Notes: generated by a model from the letters alone, not told the origin. A DNA stretch of 64,000 bases from M3007 sp964621185 (GCA_964621185.1 CAZULM010000002.1:178684-242683); one strand, 5' to 3'; shown: positions 50,613 through 59,322, counted from the first letter of the stretch. Made by a program: numbers and translations.

Positions 50613-53600
50613 ATGTATTTAGACACTTCTTTCGCCACCCTGTACAATCCCGCCGAATTTACCCCGGAACAGCTTATCGACCGTTTCGTGGTGCGGCTCA
50701 ACACCTTCAAGCGGATATATAAGGACATAAGCAGTTCTTCCATGAAGACACCTGAACAACATTATCTGATTCAGGGGCGAAGGGGAATGGGTAAAACTAC
50801 TTTATTGTTGCGGCTGGCTTATGAAATGGAGCAAGACCCCAAACTGAATACCTGGATGCTCCCGGTGGTGTACAATGAAGAAGAGCACAGCATCAGCAAG
50901 CTGTCCCGTTTTTGGGAGCGCGCCGCAGAAATTTTGGCTGACAAACACCCCGAATTTCTCAGCCTCCCCGATGAAATTGAAGCATTGTATACACAATACG
51001 GCAGCCAGGAGAGCCAATTTGAAGAAGCAGTTTTTGATCTGCTAGCCAGCCGATTAAGGAAGCAAAAATACAAGGTTGTCCTGTTTGTGGATAATTTTGG
51101 GACCTTGTTCAGGAGCTTCAACGAGCGAGAGAACCGCCGCCTGCGTACCGTGTTGCAAACTTGCCCTGAATTGCGCATTATTGGCGCTACGCCCGTGGTA
51201 CTTGGTGAGATTTATGACGTGAAACACCCCTTTTATGAGTTCTTCAAAGTAGAGCGGCTCCAGGGCCTGGATAAGGCAGAAACACAGGAATTGTTGCTAA
51301 AAATTGGCGAGGTCACCGAAAAGTCACAAGTGATTCAGGACATTTTGAGCAACCAACCTGGCAGGGTGGAAACCTTGCGCCGCTTCACCAATGGCGTCAT
51401 CCGGACCATGGTCTTGTTGTTCGATGTGTTCACCGACGACCATAATGGCGACGCTTTCCACGATCTTGAGGTAATCATAGACCGCACCACACCCTTGTAC
51501 CAGCACCGCATGGACAGCCTTTCTGCCCAGCAACGGCCCATTGTGGAAGCGATAGCCTTGGCTTGGGATGCTGTCAGCACCAAAGAAATTGTGGCCCGTA
51601 CCCGCCTGGAGAGCAAGCTCGTTTCCGCACAGCTGTCGCAACTCTGTGACAATGAAGTCGTCGAGCGTATCCAAACGCATACCAAAAACCATTTCTATCA
51701 GGTCAGTGAGCGCTTTTTCAACATCTGGTACTTGATGCGCTTTGGACGCAGGAACGCCCGTAGGCGAGTAAGGTGGCTCATACGGTTTTTGGAATCGTGG
51801 TGCGATGCGCAAGCACTTGCGAAAAGAATGCAATGCCATATTGCAGCGATGAAAACCGGCAATTACCACACAGAGGGCGCTTATTTATTGAGTGAAGCTT
51901 TGGCAGCAACAAAGTTTACGACCCGTGAACTTCAACATGAGCTTATCGCAACCACTGCTGATTTTTTAAAAAGTAAAGAGTCTGGACTAGCCAGCAAACT
52001 TTCAATGTCGGATCAAGACTTGTTAGAAGAAGCTATGGTGGCTGCCAAAAAAGGGGAGGACAGAATTGCGCTTGCTGCCCTTGAGAAGATGGTAAAGCCA
52101 GATTACATTTCACTTGGCGCAGGTTATATCGAAGAAAAAAGATATGAAAAAGCAATAGAAATACTGCTTAAAGCAAAAGATTCATTCGCTTTATTTGTGA
52201 TCGGAAACATCTTCCATGGCCTCATTTTAGATTATTTAAACGCAGAGAAGTACTACCTTCTTGCAATCGACAAAGGCGTTGCTGCTGCATCTTATAACCT
52301 TGGAAAGTTATATGCTGACAAATTAGGCAACTACGTTAATGCTGAAAAGTATTATATGCTTGCAATTGATATGGGCATAGACCTTGCATTACATAACCTT
52401 GGAAACCTGTATGCTGATAAGTTATCCCGCTATGATGAGGCTGAAAAGTACTATCTGCTTGCAATTGAAAAAGGTAATAATGTTGCAATAACAAATCTTG
52501 GAAACTTGTATGCTGACAAATTGGGCTACTACGCTGAAGCTGAAAAGTACTACTTGCTTGCAATTGAAAAAGGCATATATCCTGCATTGAACAATATTGG
52601 AGCTTTCTATGCCAACACATGGAATAACTATGCTGCAGCCGAAAAATACTATCTCCTTGCAATCGAAAAAGGCATAGATGTCGCATTAACAAACCTAGGA
52701 AACCTTTATGCAAACAAATTAGGCAACTACATTAAAGCTGAAGAATATTACTTACTTGCACTTGAAAAAGGATTTAGCCATGCCCTTCATAACCTTGGCA
52801 ACCTTTATGCAAGTAAACTAGGCAAATACACAGATGCAGAGAAGTATTATCTACTCGCAATTGAGAAAGGTATTTATATCTCTTTAGTAAACCTTGGAAA
52901 TCTTTATGCCGATTATTTGCACGATTATAAAGAGGCAGAGAAACAGTACCTGCTTGCACTCAAAAATGGTGTGTACGATGCCTTATTAAACCTTGGTTTC
53001 TTGTATGAAGATGATCTATGCAACTTCGCTGAAGCCGAGAGGTATTATTTACTGGCTGTAGAAAAAGGGTTTATGGAAGCATTTAACAACCTCGGGAACC
53101 TTTATTCAAATAAATTAGAAAACTATGAAGATGCAGAAAGATATTATCTATTGGCGGTGAAAAATGGGATTAAGGAAGCATTTAACAATCTTGGGGTTTT
53201 GTATGCTGATAAACTAGGCAAATTTGAAGAAGCTGAAAAATTCTACCTTCTTGCAATAGAAAAAGGAGTTGCGGAGGCTTTTAGCAACCTTGGAGTTCTT
53301 TATTATGAAAAGATGGACAACCCTTCCAAAGCTCAAAAATATTACCGCTTGGCTATAGAAAATGGAAGTATCGAGAGCGCCAACAACCTAGCATATCTTT
53401 TTTTGAAACAAAATATCAACCAGGTAGAAGCCTTGAAGTTGGCAACACTTTTGGAAGAGGAAGAGCCAAAAACGGCATACCATGTACATACAGCTGCCTC
53501 TGTATTCCTTTGGGCTGGCCAAATCGAACGAGCCCTCGCCCTTGGGGATCAATTCCTCTTTGATGACACTCTAATGGAAAGTTCCTACGATGAATACACC

Positions 53601-53837
53601 CATTTCCTGGTTCTCTTGCTTGCAAACGAACAATACGATTACTTATATCATTATTTCATCTCTGAACGGGGTGTAGAGAAACAAGTGAAAGACCGTTTCA
53701 AACCAATATGGTATGCCCTGATGCACTATATGCAAGATCAATACCCATCAGAATATCTGCGCATGGGCGAGGAACTGAGCGAGACGGTCAAAGAGATAAT
53801 CAACAAGGTTGAGTCCATGCGAAAAAGCAAGGGCTAA
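50613..53837 (+). CDS. STAND-like NTPase with twelve Sel1/TPR-like repeats
   Basis: 1074 residues. The N-terminus has a P-loop (IQGRRGMGKTTLLLRLA near residue 54) and a Walker B-like VVLFVDNFG near 152, where the usual second acidic residue is Asn. A winged-helix region follows near 300-400. Residues 550-945 are twelve back-to-back repeats of exactly 33 residues (LAIEKG...NLGNLYADKLG.Y.EAEKYYL), a Sel1/TPR-like helical array of the kind used to sense a ligand. A C-terminal helical cap ends the protein. The plan NTPase plus repeat sensor is that of STAND signalling proteins, several of which detect phage; no effector domain is obvious in this protein. Likely operon with the preceding ATPase. 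Confidence 0.8.
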   Translation: MYLDTSFATLYNPAEFTPEQLIDRFVVRLNTFKRIYKDISSSSMKTPEQHYLIQGRRGMGKTTLLLRLAYEMEQDPKLNTWMLPVVYNEEEHSISKLSRFWERAAEILADKHPEFLSLPDEIEALYTQYGSQESQFEEAVFDLLASRLRKQKYKVVLFVDNFGTLFRSFNERENRRLRTVLQTCPELRIIGATPVVLGEIYDVKHPFYEFFKVERLQGLDKAETQELLLKIGEVTEKSQVIQDILSNQPGRVETLRRFTNGVIRTMVLLFDVFTDDHNGDAFHDLEVIIDRTTPLYQHRMDSLSAQQRPIVEAIALAWDAVSTKEIVARTRLESKLVSAQLSQLCDNEVVERIQTHTKNHFYQVSERFFNIWYLMRFGRRNARRRVRWLIRFLESWCDAQALAKRMQCHIAAMKTGNYHTEGAYLLSEALAATKFTTRELQHELIATTADFLKSKESGLASKLSMSDQDLLEEAMVAAKKGEDRIALAALEKMVKPDYISLGAGYIEEKRYEKAIEILLKAKDSFALFVIGNIFHGLILDYLNAEKYYLLAIDKGVAAASYNLGKLYADKLGNYVNAEKYYMLAIDMGIDLALHNLGNLYADKLSRYDEAEKYYLLAIEKGNNVAITNLGNLYADKLGYYAEAEKYYLLAIEKGIYPALNNIGAFYANTWNNYAAAEKYYLLAIEKGIDVALTNLGNLYANKLGNYIKAEEYYLLALEKGFSHALHNLGNLYASKLGKYTDAEKYYLLAIEKGIYISLVNLGNLYADYLHDYKEAEKQYLLALKNGVYDALLNLGFLYEDDLCNFAEAERYYLLAVEKGFMEAFNNLGNLYSNKLENYEDAERYYLLAVKNGIKEAFNNLGVLYADKLGKFEEAEKFYLLAIEKGVAEAFSNLGVLYYEKMDNPSKAQKYYRLAIENGSIESANNLAYLFLKQNINQVEALKLATLLEEEEPKTAYHVHTAASVFLWAGQIERALALGDQFLFDDTLMESSYDEYTHFLVLLLANEQYDYLYHYFISERGVEKQVKDRFKPIWYALMHYMQDQYPSEYLRMGEELSETVKEIINKVESMRKSKG
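52260..53447. repeat. Twelve 99-bp coding repeats (33-residue units)
   Basis: Period exactly 99 bp with no indels across all twelve units; the DNA is diverged but the protein pattern is well kept. Each unit carries LA[IVL][EK]-x-G, NLG-x-LY and AE[KR]-x-Y positions. Confidence 0.9.
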
Positions 53838-53838
53838 A

Positions 53839-54834
53839 ATGACTGCCATGAAGACATACAACTGGGGCATCATCGGCCCAGGGCGCATTGCCCGCAAATT
53901 CGCACAAGACCTCAAACTGCTGCCCAATGCCCGCCTCCACGCCGTGGCCTCCAGCTCCGCCGGGCGCGCCGCTGAATTCGCCGCCGAATTTGGCGCCCCA
54001 CATGCCTTCAGCCGCTACCAGGACATCGTAACCTGCCCCGGCCTCGACGTGGTATATGTGGCCACGCCCCATGTGCTGCATTGCGAAAACACCTTGCTCT
54101 GCCTGGAAAACGGTATCCCGGTGCTCTGTGAAAAACCTTTTGCAATGGACACCGAGCAAGCGCGGCGCATGGTATCGGCGGCGCACAAAAACCGGGTGTT
54201 CCTGATGGAGGCATTGTGGACGCTGTTCATTCCCGGCGTCCGCCATGCCTTCGATCTGGTGGCCAGGGGCGAAATCGGCGACCTGCATACCATCAAATCC
54301 GACTTCGGGTTCCATACCACCTTTGATCCCAATTCCCGCTTGTTCAATAAAGCCCTGGGCGGCGGCTCCCTGCTCGACATCGGCATTTACCCCGCCTTGC
54401 TCGCCCTCGCGCTTTTCGGTAAACCCGCCGACCACCATGTTTGCGCCAATGCTACCTTCGGCCCTTCCGACGTGGATGAAAGCTGTGTTTTCACGTTCCA
54501 ATACCCCGGCAAGCGGCTCGCACTCAGCCATTCAACCGTGGCGGCCAACACACCCATTGAAGCCATGCTGTACGGTACAAAGGGCACCATCCACCTGCAC
54601 CGCCGCTGGCACCATGCTACGCGGCTGACCGTCTCCAAATACGAAGACAAAGAAGAAATCAAACGCGAGGTGGACATGCCTTACGAGGGCTGGGGCTACC
54701 ATTTTGAAGCCGCCCACGTAATGCAATGCCTTGAAAACCAATTGTTGGAAAGCCAAATCGCGCCGCATGAGCTGACGCTGGATCTGGTGGAGACGCTGGA
54801 TACGATTCGAGGTAAGATTGGGTTGGAATATTAG
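53839..54834 (+). CDS. Gfo/Idh/MocA-family oxidoreductase
   Basis: 331 residues from MTAMKTYNWG. The Rossmann start is WGIIGPGRIARKFAQDL; the catalytic Lys lies in VLCEKPFAM near residue 95. LGGGSLLDIGIYP near 180 is the typical conserved C-terminal domain motif. These enzymes oxidise or reduce sugars, inositols or trans-dihydrodiols with NAD(P). The sequence EALWTLFIPG is like the dihydrodiol dehydrogenase/1,5-anhydrofructose reductase branch. It begins two bases after the STAND-like gene stop, so may be co-transcribed, although the metabolic role seems unrelated. Confidence 0.9.
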   Translation: MTAMKTYNWGIIGPGRIARKFAQDLKLLPNARLHAVASSSAGRAAEFAAEFGAPHAFSRYQDIVTCPGLDVVYVATPHVLHCENTLLCLENGIPVLCEKPFAMDTEQARRMVSAAHKNRVFLMEALWTLFIPGVRHAFDLVARGEIGDLHTIKSDFGFHTTFDPNSRLFNKALGGGSLLDIGIYPALLALALFGKPADHHVCANATFGPSDVDESCVFTFQYPGKRLALSHSTVAANTPIEAMLYGTKGTIHLHRRWHHATRLTVSKYEDKEEIKREVDMPYEGWGYHFEAAHVMQCLENQLLESQIAPHELTLDLVETLDTIRGKIGLEY

Positions 54835-54871
54835 GGTTTCAGGGTTACAAGGTTTCAGGGTTACAGGGTTT
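54833..54871. repeat. GGTTTCAGGGTTACA short-period repeats
   Basis: Five variants of a 7-8 base unit (AGGGTTTC, AGGGTTAC, AAGGTTTC) fill the gap between the two convergent genes. Confidence 0.7.
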
Positions 54872-55739
54872 AGCTTTTGCGTATGAGCATGATGGCTAGC
54901 AAAATACCTGCGATGCTGGCTGCGTGTACCATATTAAACTGTTCCCCGTCCAGGATGCCCCAGAAAACCGCGACGACCGGGATGATGTAGGTGGTGGTGC
55001 TGGCAAAAAGGGCCGAAGTTTCTTTGAGCAACCGGTACTGGAACAACTGCGCGATGGCGGTGCCGAGTACGCCAAGGGTCACCAGCGCGAGCAGGGGCAG
55101 CCACTGGATTTGGGTGGGGTGATAGTTGCCCAAGTTTGGCAGAAAGCCAAACACAAAAGCCAGGGTTCCGGCCAGCCCAACGGTCACGCTCGAGAGGGTG
55201 AAAGCCGGGATATGCGATAAATGCTGTTTCACCAGGTTGATGTTAAAACCATAACATATTGTGGCTAAGATGATCAAGCCAGCGTGCCAGTTAAAAGTGA
55301 GCGCTGCATCGGAACGCTCTACCGCCAATAAGACAGCACATGCCAAGCCCAATAACATCCCGAGCAGATGATTTGCTTTAAAAGCTATTTTGAAAATGAT
55401 GACGGAAAAAACAAAGGTAAAAACGGGGGTCAAGCCGTTCAACATGGCCGCTACCGCGCTTTGTACTTCCACTTGCGCCAGGCAAAACAGGTAGGCCGGG
55501 ATGAACATGCCCAAAGTAGCCGTCACCAGCACCAGTCCAAGCTTGTCGCGCGGGATCTTTTTCAGATTGCCCACCGCAAAGGGCAAAAACGCAAGGCCCG
55601 CCGACATCAGCCGGATGGTTGCCGCCTCAAAGTAGCCGAAGCCGGTCAAACCTTTTTTTATCAGGATGAAGCTGCTGCCCCAAATCAGGGATAGCAAGAT
55701 GAGGTACAGCCACTTTGTGTAGGATGGGTTTGTTTGCAT
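54870..55739 (-). CDS. EamA-family (DMT) transporter
   Basis: 289 residues from MQTNPSYTKWLYLILLSLIWGSSFILIKKGL, with ten membrane helices in two EamA repeats. The WGSSF motif in helix one and the E-x-[PQ]-type loop before the fourth helix fit the RhaT/EamA group; substrate unknown. Not closely similar to the EamA protein at 1950-2843. The start is placed at the ATG before the first helix; the upstream part of the frame reads through CTGCGTGAAAT repeats. Confidence 0.9.
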   Translation of the reverse strand: MQTNPSYTKWLYLILLSLIWGSSFILIKKGLTGFGYFEAATIRLMSAGLAFLPFAVGNLKKIPRDKLGLVLVTATLGMFIPAYLFCLAQVEVQSAVAAMLNGLTPVFTFVFSVIIFKIAFKANHLLGMLLGLACAVLLAVERSDAALTFNWHAGLIILATICYGFNINLVKQHLSHIPAFTLSSVTVGLAGTLAFVFGFLPNLGNYHPTQIQWLPLLALVTLGVLGTAIAQLFQYRLLKETSALFASTTTYIIPVVAVFWGILDGEQFNMVHAASIAGILLAIMLIRKS

Positions 55740-55754
55740 GCGCTGCGGTGTTTT

Positions 55755-55852
55755 CACCCAGATTTTACACAGATTTAGTTGCGCAGATTCAACGCAGATG
55801 TTTCTGTGTAAAATCTGTGCGTTTTTTCTGCGTGAAATCTGCGTGAAATTAA
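55755..55852. repeat. CTGCGTGAAAT repeat, copy 2
   Basis: Contains a perfect 15-bp inverted pair CAGATTTTACACAGA (55759-55773) and 55803-55817 plus further CTGCGTGAAAT units. Related to 44033-44120. Confidence 0.75.
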
Positions 55853-55897
55853 AAATCAACTTTATGCCGAACTGCAAATGGGTATGATTGCCAAAAA

Positions 55898-56563
55898 TTA
55901 TCTAGTAAACTTGGATTTTCTATTGTAACCCATAATGTAATCAGGAGCCACCAAGCCTTGTTTTCCCGCTTCGTCGGCTATGGGTTCGGCAGGCGCGATA
56001 CGCAGCGGCAGCACGCCAGCCCATACGTCCAGGTTCATATCTTCCGGGTCGTCGCCAACGCCGCCATCCCGAAACTTGACTGAGGCTTCCTCTATTTCCA
56101 CCGCGATGAACATGGTCTTTTTCATATCGCTTGCACTGGGTTGCCGCGCTTCCGCCCAACGGCCAGGGATAACATGCTCAGTGAACCGTTCAGCCGCCAG
56201 CCAGCGCTCTTCGTCCGTCTCCACCAAACGTCCTTTCCCAAAGGCCACCACAGAGCGGTAGTTCATAGAGTGATGAAATACCGAACGCGCCAGCACCAGC
56301 CCATCCACAATAGTGACGCTCACGCATACGGGAATACCTTTTGCCAGCTGCATGAAAAAATGGCTGCCCACCGAGCCGTGCAGGTACAGGGTGTTATCCA
56401 CCCGGCAATAGCCCGTCGGGATGATAAATGGCTGGTTGTCGATCGTAAAGGCGACATGGCAAACCAGCCCTTCGTCCAAAATGGCGTTGCGGGAGTTGGG
56501 GTCAAGGTCGTAGCGCTTGGGGTAGTAGCGGCTGCCTTGCGTGCGGGAAGCTTTTGTTTTCAA
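55898..56563 (-). CDS. Pyridoxamine 5'-phosphate oxidase-like flavin-binding protein
   Basis: 221 residues. The split-barrel FMN-binding fold is indicated by ILDEGLVCHVAFTIDNQPFIIPTGY near 28-52, YLHGSVGSHFF near 60 and NYRSVVAFGKGRLVE near 100. This is the 'flavin-nucleotide-binding' (Pyridox_ox_2) subgroup, which usually binds FMN, F420 or heme and has poorly known substrates; it is not PdxH. It lies among other stress- or vitamin-type genes (DinB, MocR), but the MocR link to vitamin B6 does not by itself implicate this gene. Confidence 0.88.
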   Translation of the reverse strand: MKTKASRTQGSRYYPKRYDLDPNSRNAILDEGLVCHVAFTIDNQPFIIPTGYCRVDNTLYLHGSVGSHFFMQLAKGIPVCVSVTIVDGLVLARSVFHHSMNYRSVVAFGKGRLVETDEERWLAAERFTEHVIPGRWAEARQPSASDMKKTMFIAVEIEEASVKFRDGGVGDDPEDMNLDVWAGVLPLRIAPAEPIADEAGKQGLVAPDYIMGYNRKSKFTR

Positions 56564-56575
56564 AACCTTTGTTAA

Positions 56576-56612
56576 TTTGATAATGTGATAATTCGATAAT
56601 GTGATAATTGGC
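56576..56612. repeat. GATAATGTGATAATTC short-period repeats
   Basis: Two full copies of a 16-base unit immediately upstream of the flavin-binding protein start. Confidence 0.7.
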
Positions 56613-56637
56613 GATACACTACTTGCAATTATTACCC

Positions 56638-56690
56638 AGAAAAATCTGTGAGAAATCTGCGAAATTAAATCTGCGTAAAATCTGCGCGAA
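56638..56690. repeat. CTGCGTGAAAT repeat, copy 3
   Basis: Short degraded copy with AAATCTGCGTAAAATCTGCG; same family as 44033-44120. Confidence 0.65.
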
Positions 56691-56735
56691 CTTTGTCCAG
56701 TAGAATCCCGCCATGAACAGGGGTTTTAGTGTTCG

Positions 56736-57263
56736 TTACACAAGCTTGGCGATGGGATAATACCGTTCCCGCAGCACCCGGAAATGGTGCGTCTGGTGTC
56801 CGATCAGGGTAAAGCCGATGGCCAACACGGGCAATTCGGCATTGTACATGACGCCAGTGCGTGCCAGCGCTGCGTCGTCGAAGGAATCGAACAGCATTTT
56901 GGAGCTCTCCCGCACACAGCGCAGTTCTGCGATCAGGTCGCTCAAGCTGCGGCGATTGGCGCCACAATACTCTACAAATGCGTTTTCATCAAATCCCGGC
57001 AATGCCGTTTTGTCGTTGCGGGCAAAGCGCAGCGCCCGGTAAGCGAACACGCGCTCCGCATCGGTGATGTGCAGGAGCAGCTCCTTGACGGTCCATTTTC
57101 CGGGGGCGTACACCTGGTCGCCGATGGCCTGGAGCAAATTCAGGTCGAGCGCATCAATGGCCGCGATGCTTTGCTCGAACGCGGCGGAAAGCTCTATGTC
57201 CTCAACCTGGTTGATGTAGGTGTCGAAATAGCTGGGGTTGCGGGGGATAGCTGATTTTTTCAT
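56736..57263 (-). CDS. DinB-superfamily protein
   Basis: 175 residues of the DinB_2 four-helix-bundle, metal-binding group. The three His positions are in KELLLHITDAERVFAYR near 62 and in IGHQTHHFRVLRERY near 155. Such proteins are thiol-dependent transferases or hydrolases with unknown substrates. It diverges from the MocR regulator, and a TAGCTTTG -7 box for it lies near 57372-57379 beside the MocR palindrome, so regulation by the MocR protein is plausible but unproven. Distinct from the YfiT fusion at 7971-9356. Confidence 0.88.
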   Translation of the reverse strand: MKKSAIPRNPSYFDTYINQVEDIELSAAFEQSIAAIDALDLNLLQAIGDQVYAPGKWTVKELLLHITDAERVFAYRALRFARNDKTALPGFDENAFVEYCGANRRSLSDLIAELRCVRESSKMLFDSFDDAALARTGVMYNAELPVLAIGFTLIGHQTHHFRVLRERYYPIAKLV

Positions 57264-57371
57264 AGTCTGGACCTGGATTTGGGTAGATTTGATGGATTGA
57301 TGGGTGTTTTACCCACCATAGCATTTGTGAAAGAGGGGGAAAGGTTGATTTCCTAACGCCTTTATCAGGTA

Positions 57372-57379
57372 CAAAGCTA
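57372..57379 (-). promoter_or_regulatory. -7 box of the DinB gene
   Basis: Minus-strand TAGCTTTG, a full TAnnTTTG match; the -33 region falls in the left arm of the MocR palindrome. Confidence 0.45.
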
Positions 57380-57380
57380 C

Positions 57381-57449
57381 GCGCATTTTGGACTACCGAA
57401 ACCATCCGGTTTTTAAATAGTCGGTAGTCCGATTTTAAAAATAATGCGC
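57381..57449. promoter_or_regulatory. MocR-type inverted-repeat operator
   Basis: GGACTACCGA (57390-57399) and TCGGTAGTCC (57421-57430) are exact reverse complements 21 bp apart. Outer GCGCATT (57381-57387) and AATGCGC (57443-57449) are also inverted, and AACC-ATCC-GGTT sits inside. It lies between the divergent DinB and MocR genes. Confidence 0.65.
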
Positions 57450-57475
57450 ACTTTTGCCAGACAAACCTATGCGCC

Positions 57476-58933
57476 ATGTTGCCTTATGCTACGCTTATTT
57501 CGATTGACAAATCGCTCAAAACCCCCGTTTTTTTGCAGGTGGCAGGCAGTTTGAGCGACAATATCCGACAGGGCATTATTCCCGTGGGCGCCCAATTGCC
57601 GGGCAGCCGGGCTATGGCAAGACTGTTGGGCTTGCACCGGAAAACGGTAGTGGCGGCCTATGAGGAATTGTTGGCGCAGGGCTGGCTGGAAACCCAAAGC
57701 TCGCGCGGCACCTTTGTCAGCGAAAAACTGCCGGAAATGAAGCCCAAACCTTTGGAGCATTTCAAAACAGCAGAAAAAAACCATGCCCCTGGTTTTGCTT
57801 TCAGCCCAGACATACTGCTTGCACTGCCGATTTACAAAGGCTCCAACGCGCTGGCCTTCAACGATGGGTTCCCCGACGTACGCCTCGCGCCCTGGGATGC
57901 CCTGAGCCGGGCCTACCGCAGCAGTTTGCGCAAAGGCTTCCGGAAAAACCTGCTTTTTTATGGAGAAATAACGGGCGAGCCCTCGCTGCGCCAGGTCATG
58001 GCCGATTACCTCCGCGAGAGCCGCGCCCTGCCCATCGGCACCGAAAATGTGTTGATTACCCGGGGCACCATGATGGCCATTCACCTGGCCGTAAAATGTA
58101 TCGTGCAGCCGGGCGAAGTGGTCGTTGTCGGGGAAGTATCGTACACTTCTTGCAACCTCATCATCCGGCAGGCAGGGGCCGACATGCGCACCGTACCCGT
58201 GGATGCGGGCGGCATTGATGTGGATGCGATAGAAGCACTGTGCCAAAAAACGCCGGTTCGCATGGTATATGTGACCCCGCACCACCACCACCCCACCACC
58301 GTCATCATGCCGGCCGACCGGCGCTTGCGCTTGCTGCAGTTGGCCCAACAATACGGTTTTTGCATCCTGGAAGACGATTACGACTTCGATTTCCACTACA
58401 ACAGCAGCCCCATCCTGCCCTTGGCGGCAGCGGATGCGGGGAGGAACGTGGTGTATGTAGGTTCGCTGAGCAAGGTGTTTTCGCCAGCCCTGCGCGTCGG
58501 CTACGTTGTGGCGCCGGCTGTGGTGATCGACGCCATGGCCAACCTGCGCCGCATCATCGACCGGCAGGGCGACAATTTGCTGGAAGCTGCCGTGGCGCAG
58601 TTGTTCAAGGATGGCGACATGCAGCGGCACCTGAAAAAGGCGCAGAAGGTGTACCATGCCCGCCGCGACCTGTTTTGCGACATGCTGCAAACTGAATTGG
58701 GGCATGTTATCGAGTTCAACAAGCCTACAGGCGGCCTGGCCGTTTGGGCACGGTTCGACCCCGCTATCCCGCTCCTAAAATTGGCACAGCAATGCCGCAA
58801 GAACGGGCTGTGGATTTCCGACGGCAGCCATTACAGGCAGGAGCTGAACGCGACGCGGCTGGGGTTCGGGTCAACGGATGAAGGGGAGATTGAGGCAGGG
58901 ATGGGGATTTTGAAAGGGAGCATTGGGGTTTAA
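57476..58933 (+). CDS. MocR-family (GntR + aminotransferase) transcriptional regulator
   Basis: 485 residues. Residues about 15-85 are a GntR winged helix (FLQVAGSLSDNIRQGIIPVG...GLHRKTVVAAYEELLAQGW). Residues about 120-480 are a type I aminotransferase-like domain; the PLP Lys is in VGSLSKVFSPALRVGY near 331, and EDDYDFDFHYN near 302 carries the PLP-ring Asp. MocR proteins such as PdxR and GabR bind inverted or direct repeats beside their own gene and control PLP, GABA or taurine genes. The strong inverted repeat at 57381-57449 fits. Which pathway it controls is unknown; the divergent DinB gene is the obvious candidate. Confidence 0.93.
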   Translation: MLPYATLISIDKSLKTPVFLQVAGSLSDNIRQGIIPVGAQLPGSRAMARLLGLHRKTVVAAYEELLAQGWLETQSSRGTFVSEKLPEMKPKPLEHFKTAEKNHAPGFAFSPDILLALPIYKGSNALAFNDGFPDVRLAPWDALSRAYRSSLRKGFRKNLLFYGEITGEPSLRQVMADYLRESRALPIGTENVLITRGTMMAIHLAVKCIVQPGEVVVVGEVSYTSCNLIIRQAGADMRTVPVDAGGIDVDAIEALCQKTPVRMVYVTPHHHHPTTVIMPADRRLRLLQLAQQYGFCILEDDYDFDFHYNSSPILPLAAADAGRNVVYVGSLSKVFSPALRVGYVVAPAVVIDAMANLRRIIDRQGDNLLEAAVAQLFKDGDMQRHLKKAQKVYHARRDLFCDMLQTELGHVIEFNKPTGGLAVWARFDPAIPLLKLAQQCRKNGLWISDGSHYRQELNATRLGFGSTDEGEIEAGMGILKGSIGV

Positions 58934-59125
58934 GCTGCGGTTTCTGATGGATGAACGCGTGAGCGACCGATTGCTTTACAAACAGCGATTGCCCGTTTTA
59001 AAATTTGTAGCACCATTAGCGGTTCAAATAAGGCTTTTTACAAGTACCTTTACTTTACGAACCCTGAGTTGCCTGCTGTTAGGTTGTGAAACGCAGATTT
59101 TTGGGCGCCTTGTTGCATGCGCTGA

Positions 59126-59311
59126 TTATTCGCGATAACCATATTTTTTGGCCAGCGCTAAAAATTGGCCGCGTTTTGCTTGCGGGATTTTTCTAAGCCC
59201 GTTTATGATTTTGTTTAAGTTGACCCGATCAATGCCTAATTCATCTGCCAATGCAGACAAATTCAGTGCCGGGCGCTCAGCGATAAATTGACGGAAGGAT
59301 TGCTCATCCAT
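59126..59311 (-). CDS. Small helix-turn-helix protein
   Basis: 61 residues, essentially one Cro/XRE-like HTH domain: LNLSALADELGIDRVNLNKIINGLRKIPQ, with the second helix as recognition helix. Starting at MDEQSFRQFI. A TATATTTC box ends four bases before the ATG. A perfect 17-bp palindrome lies 12 bp upstream, between this gene and the divergent DUF262 gene, so it is most likely the repressor of both. Small HTH proteins beside restriction or toxin genes often act as controller proteins. Confidence 0.75.
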   Translation of the reverse strand: MDEQSFRQFIAERPALNLSALADELGIDRVNLNKIINGLRKIPQAKRGQFLALAKKYGYRE

Positions 59312-59322
59312 AGGCGAAATAT

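Noticed and set aside
58923..59138. 71-codon plus-strand frame after MocR
   Set aside because: Non-ATG start inside the MocR 3' end, biased composition, overlaps the HTH gene; no supporting features.
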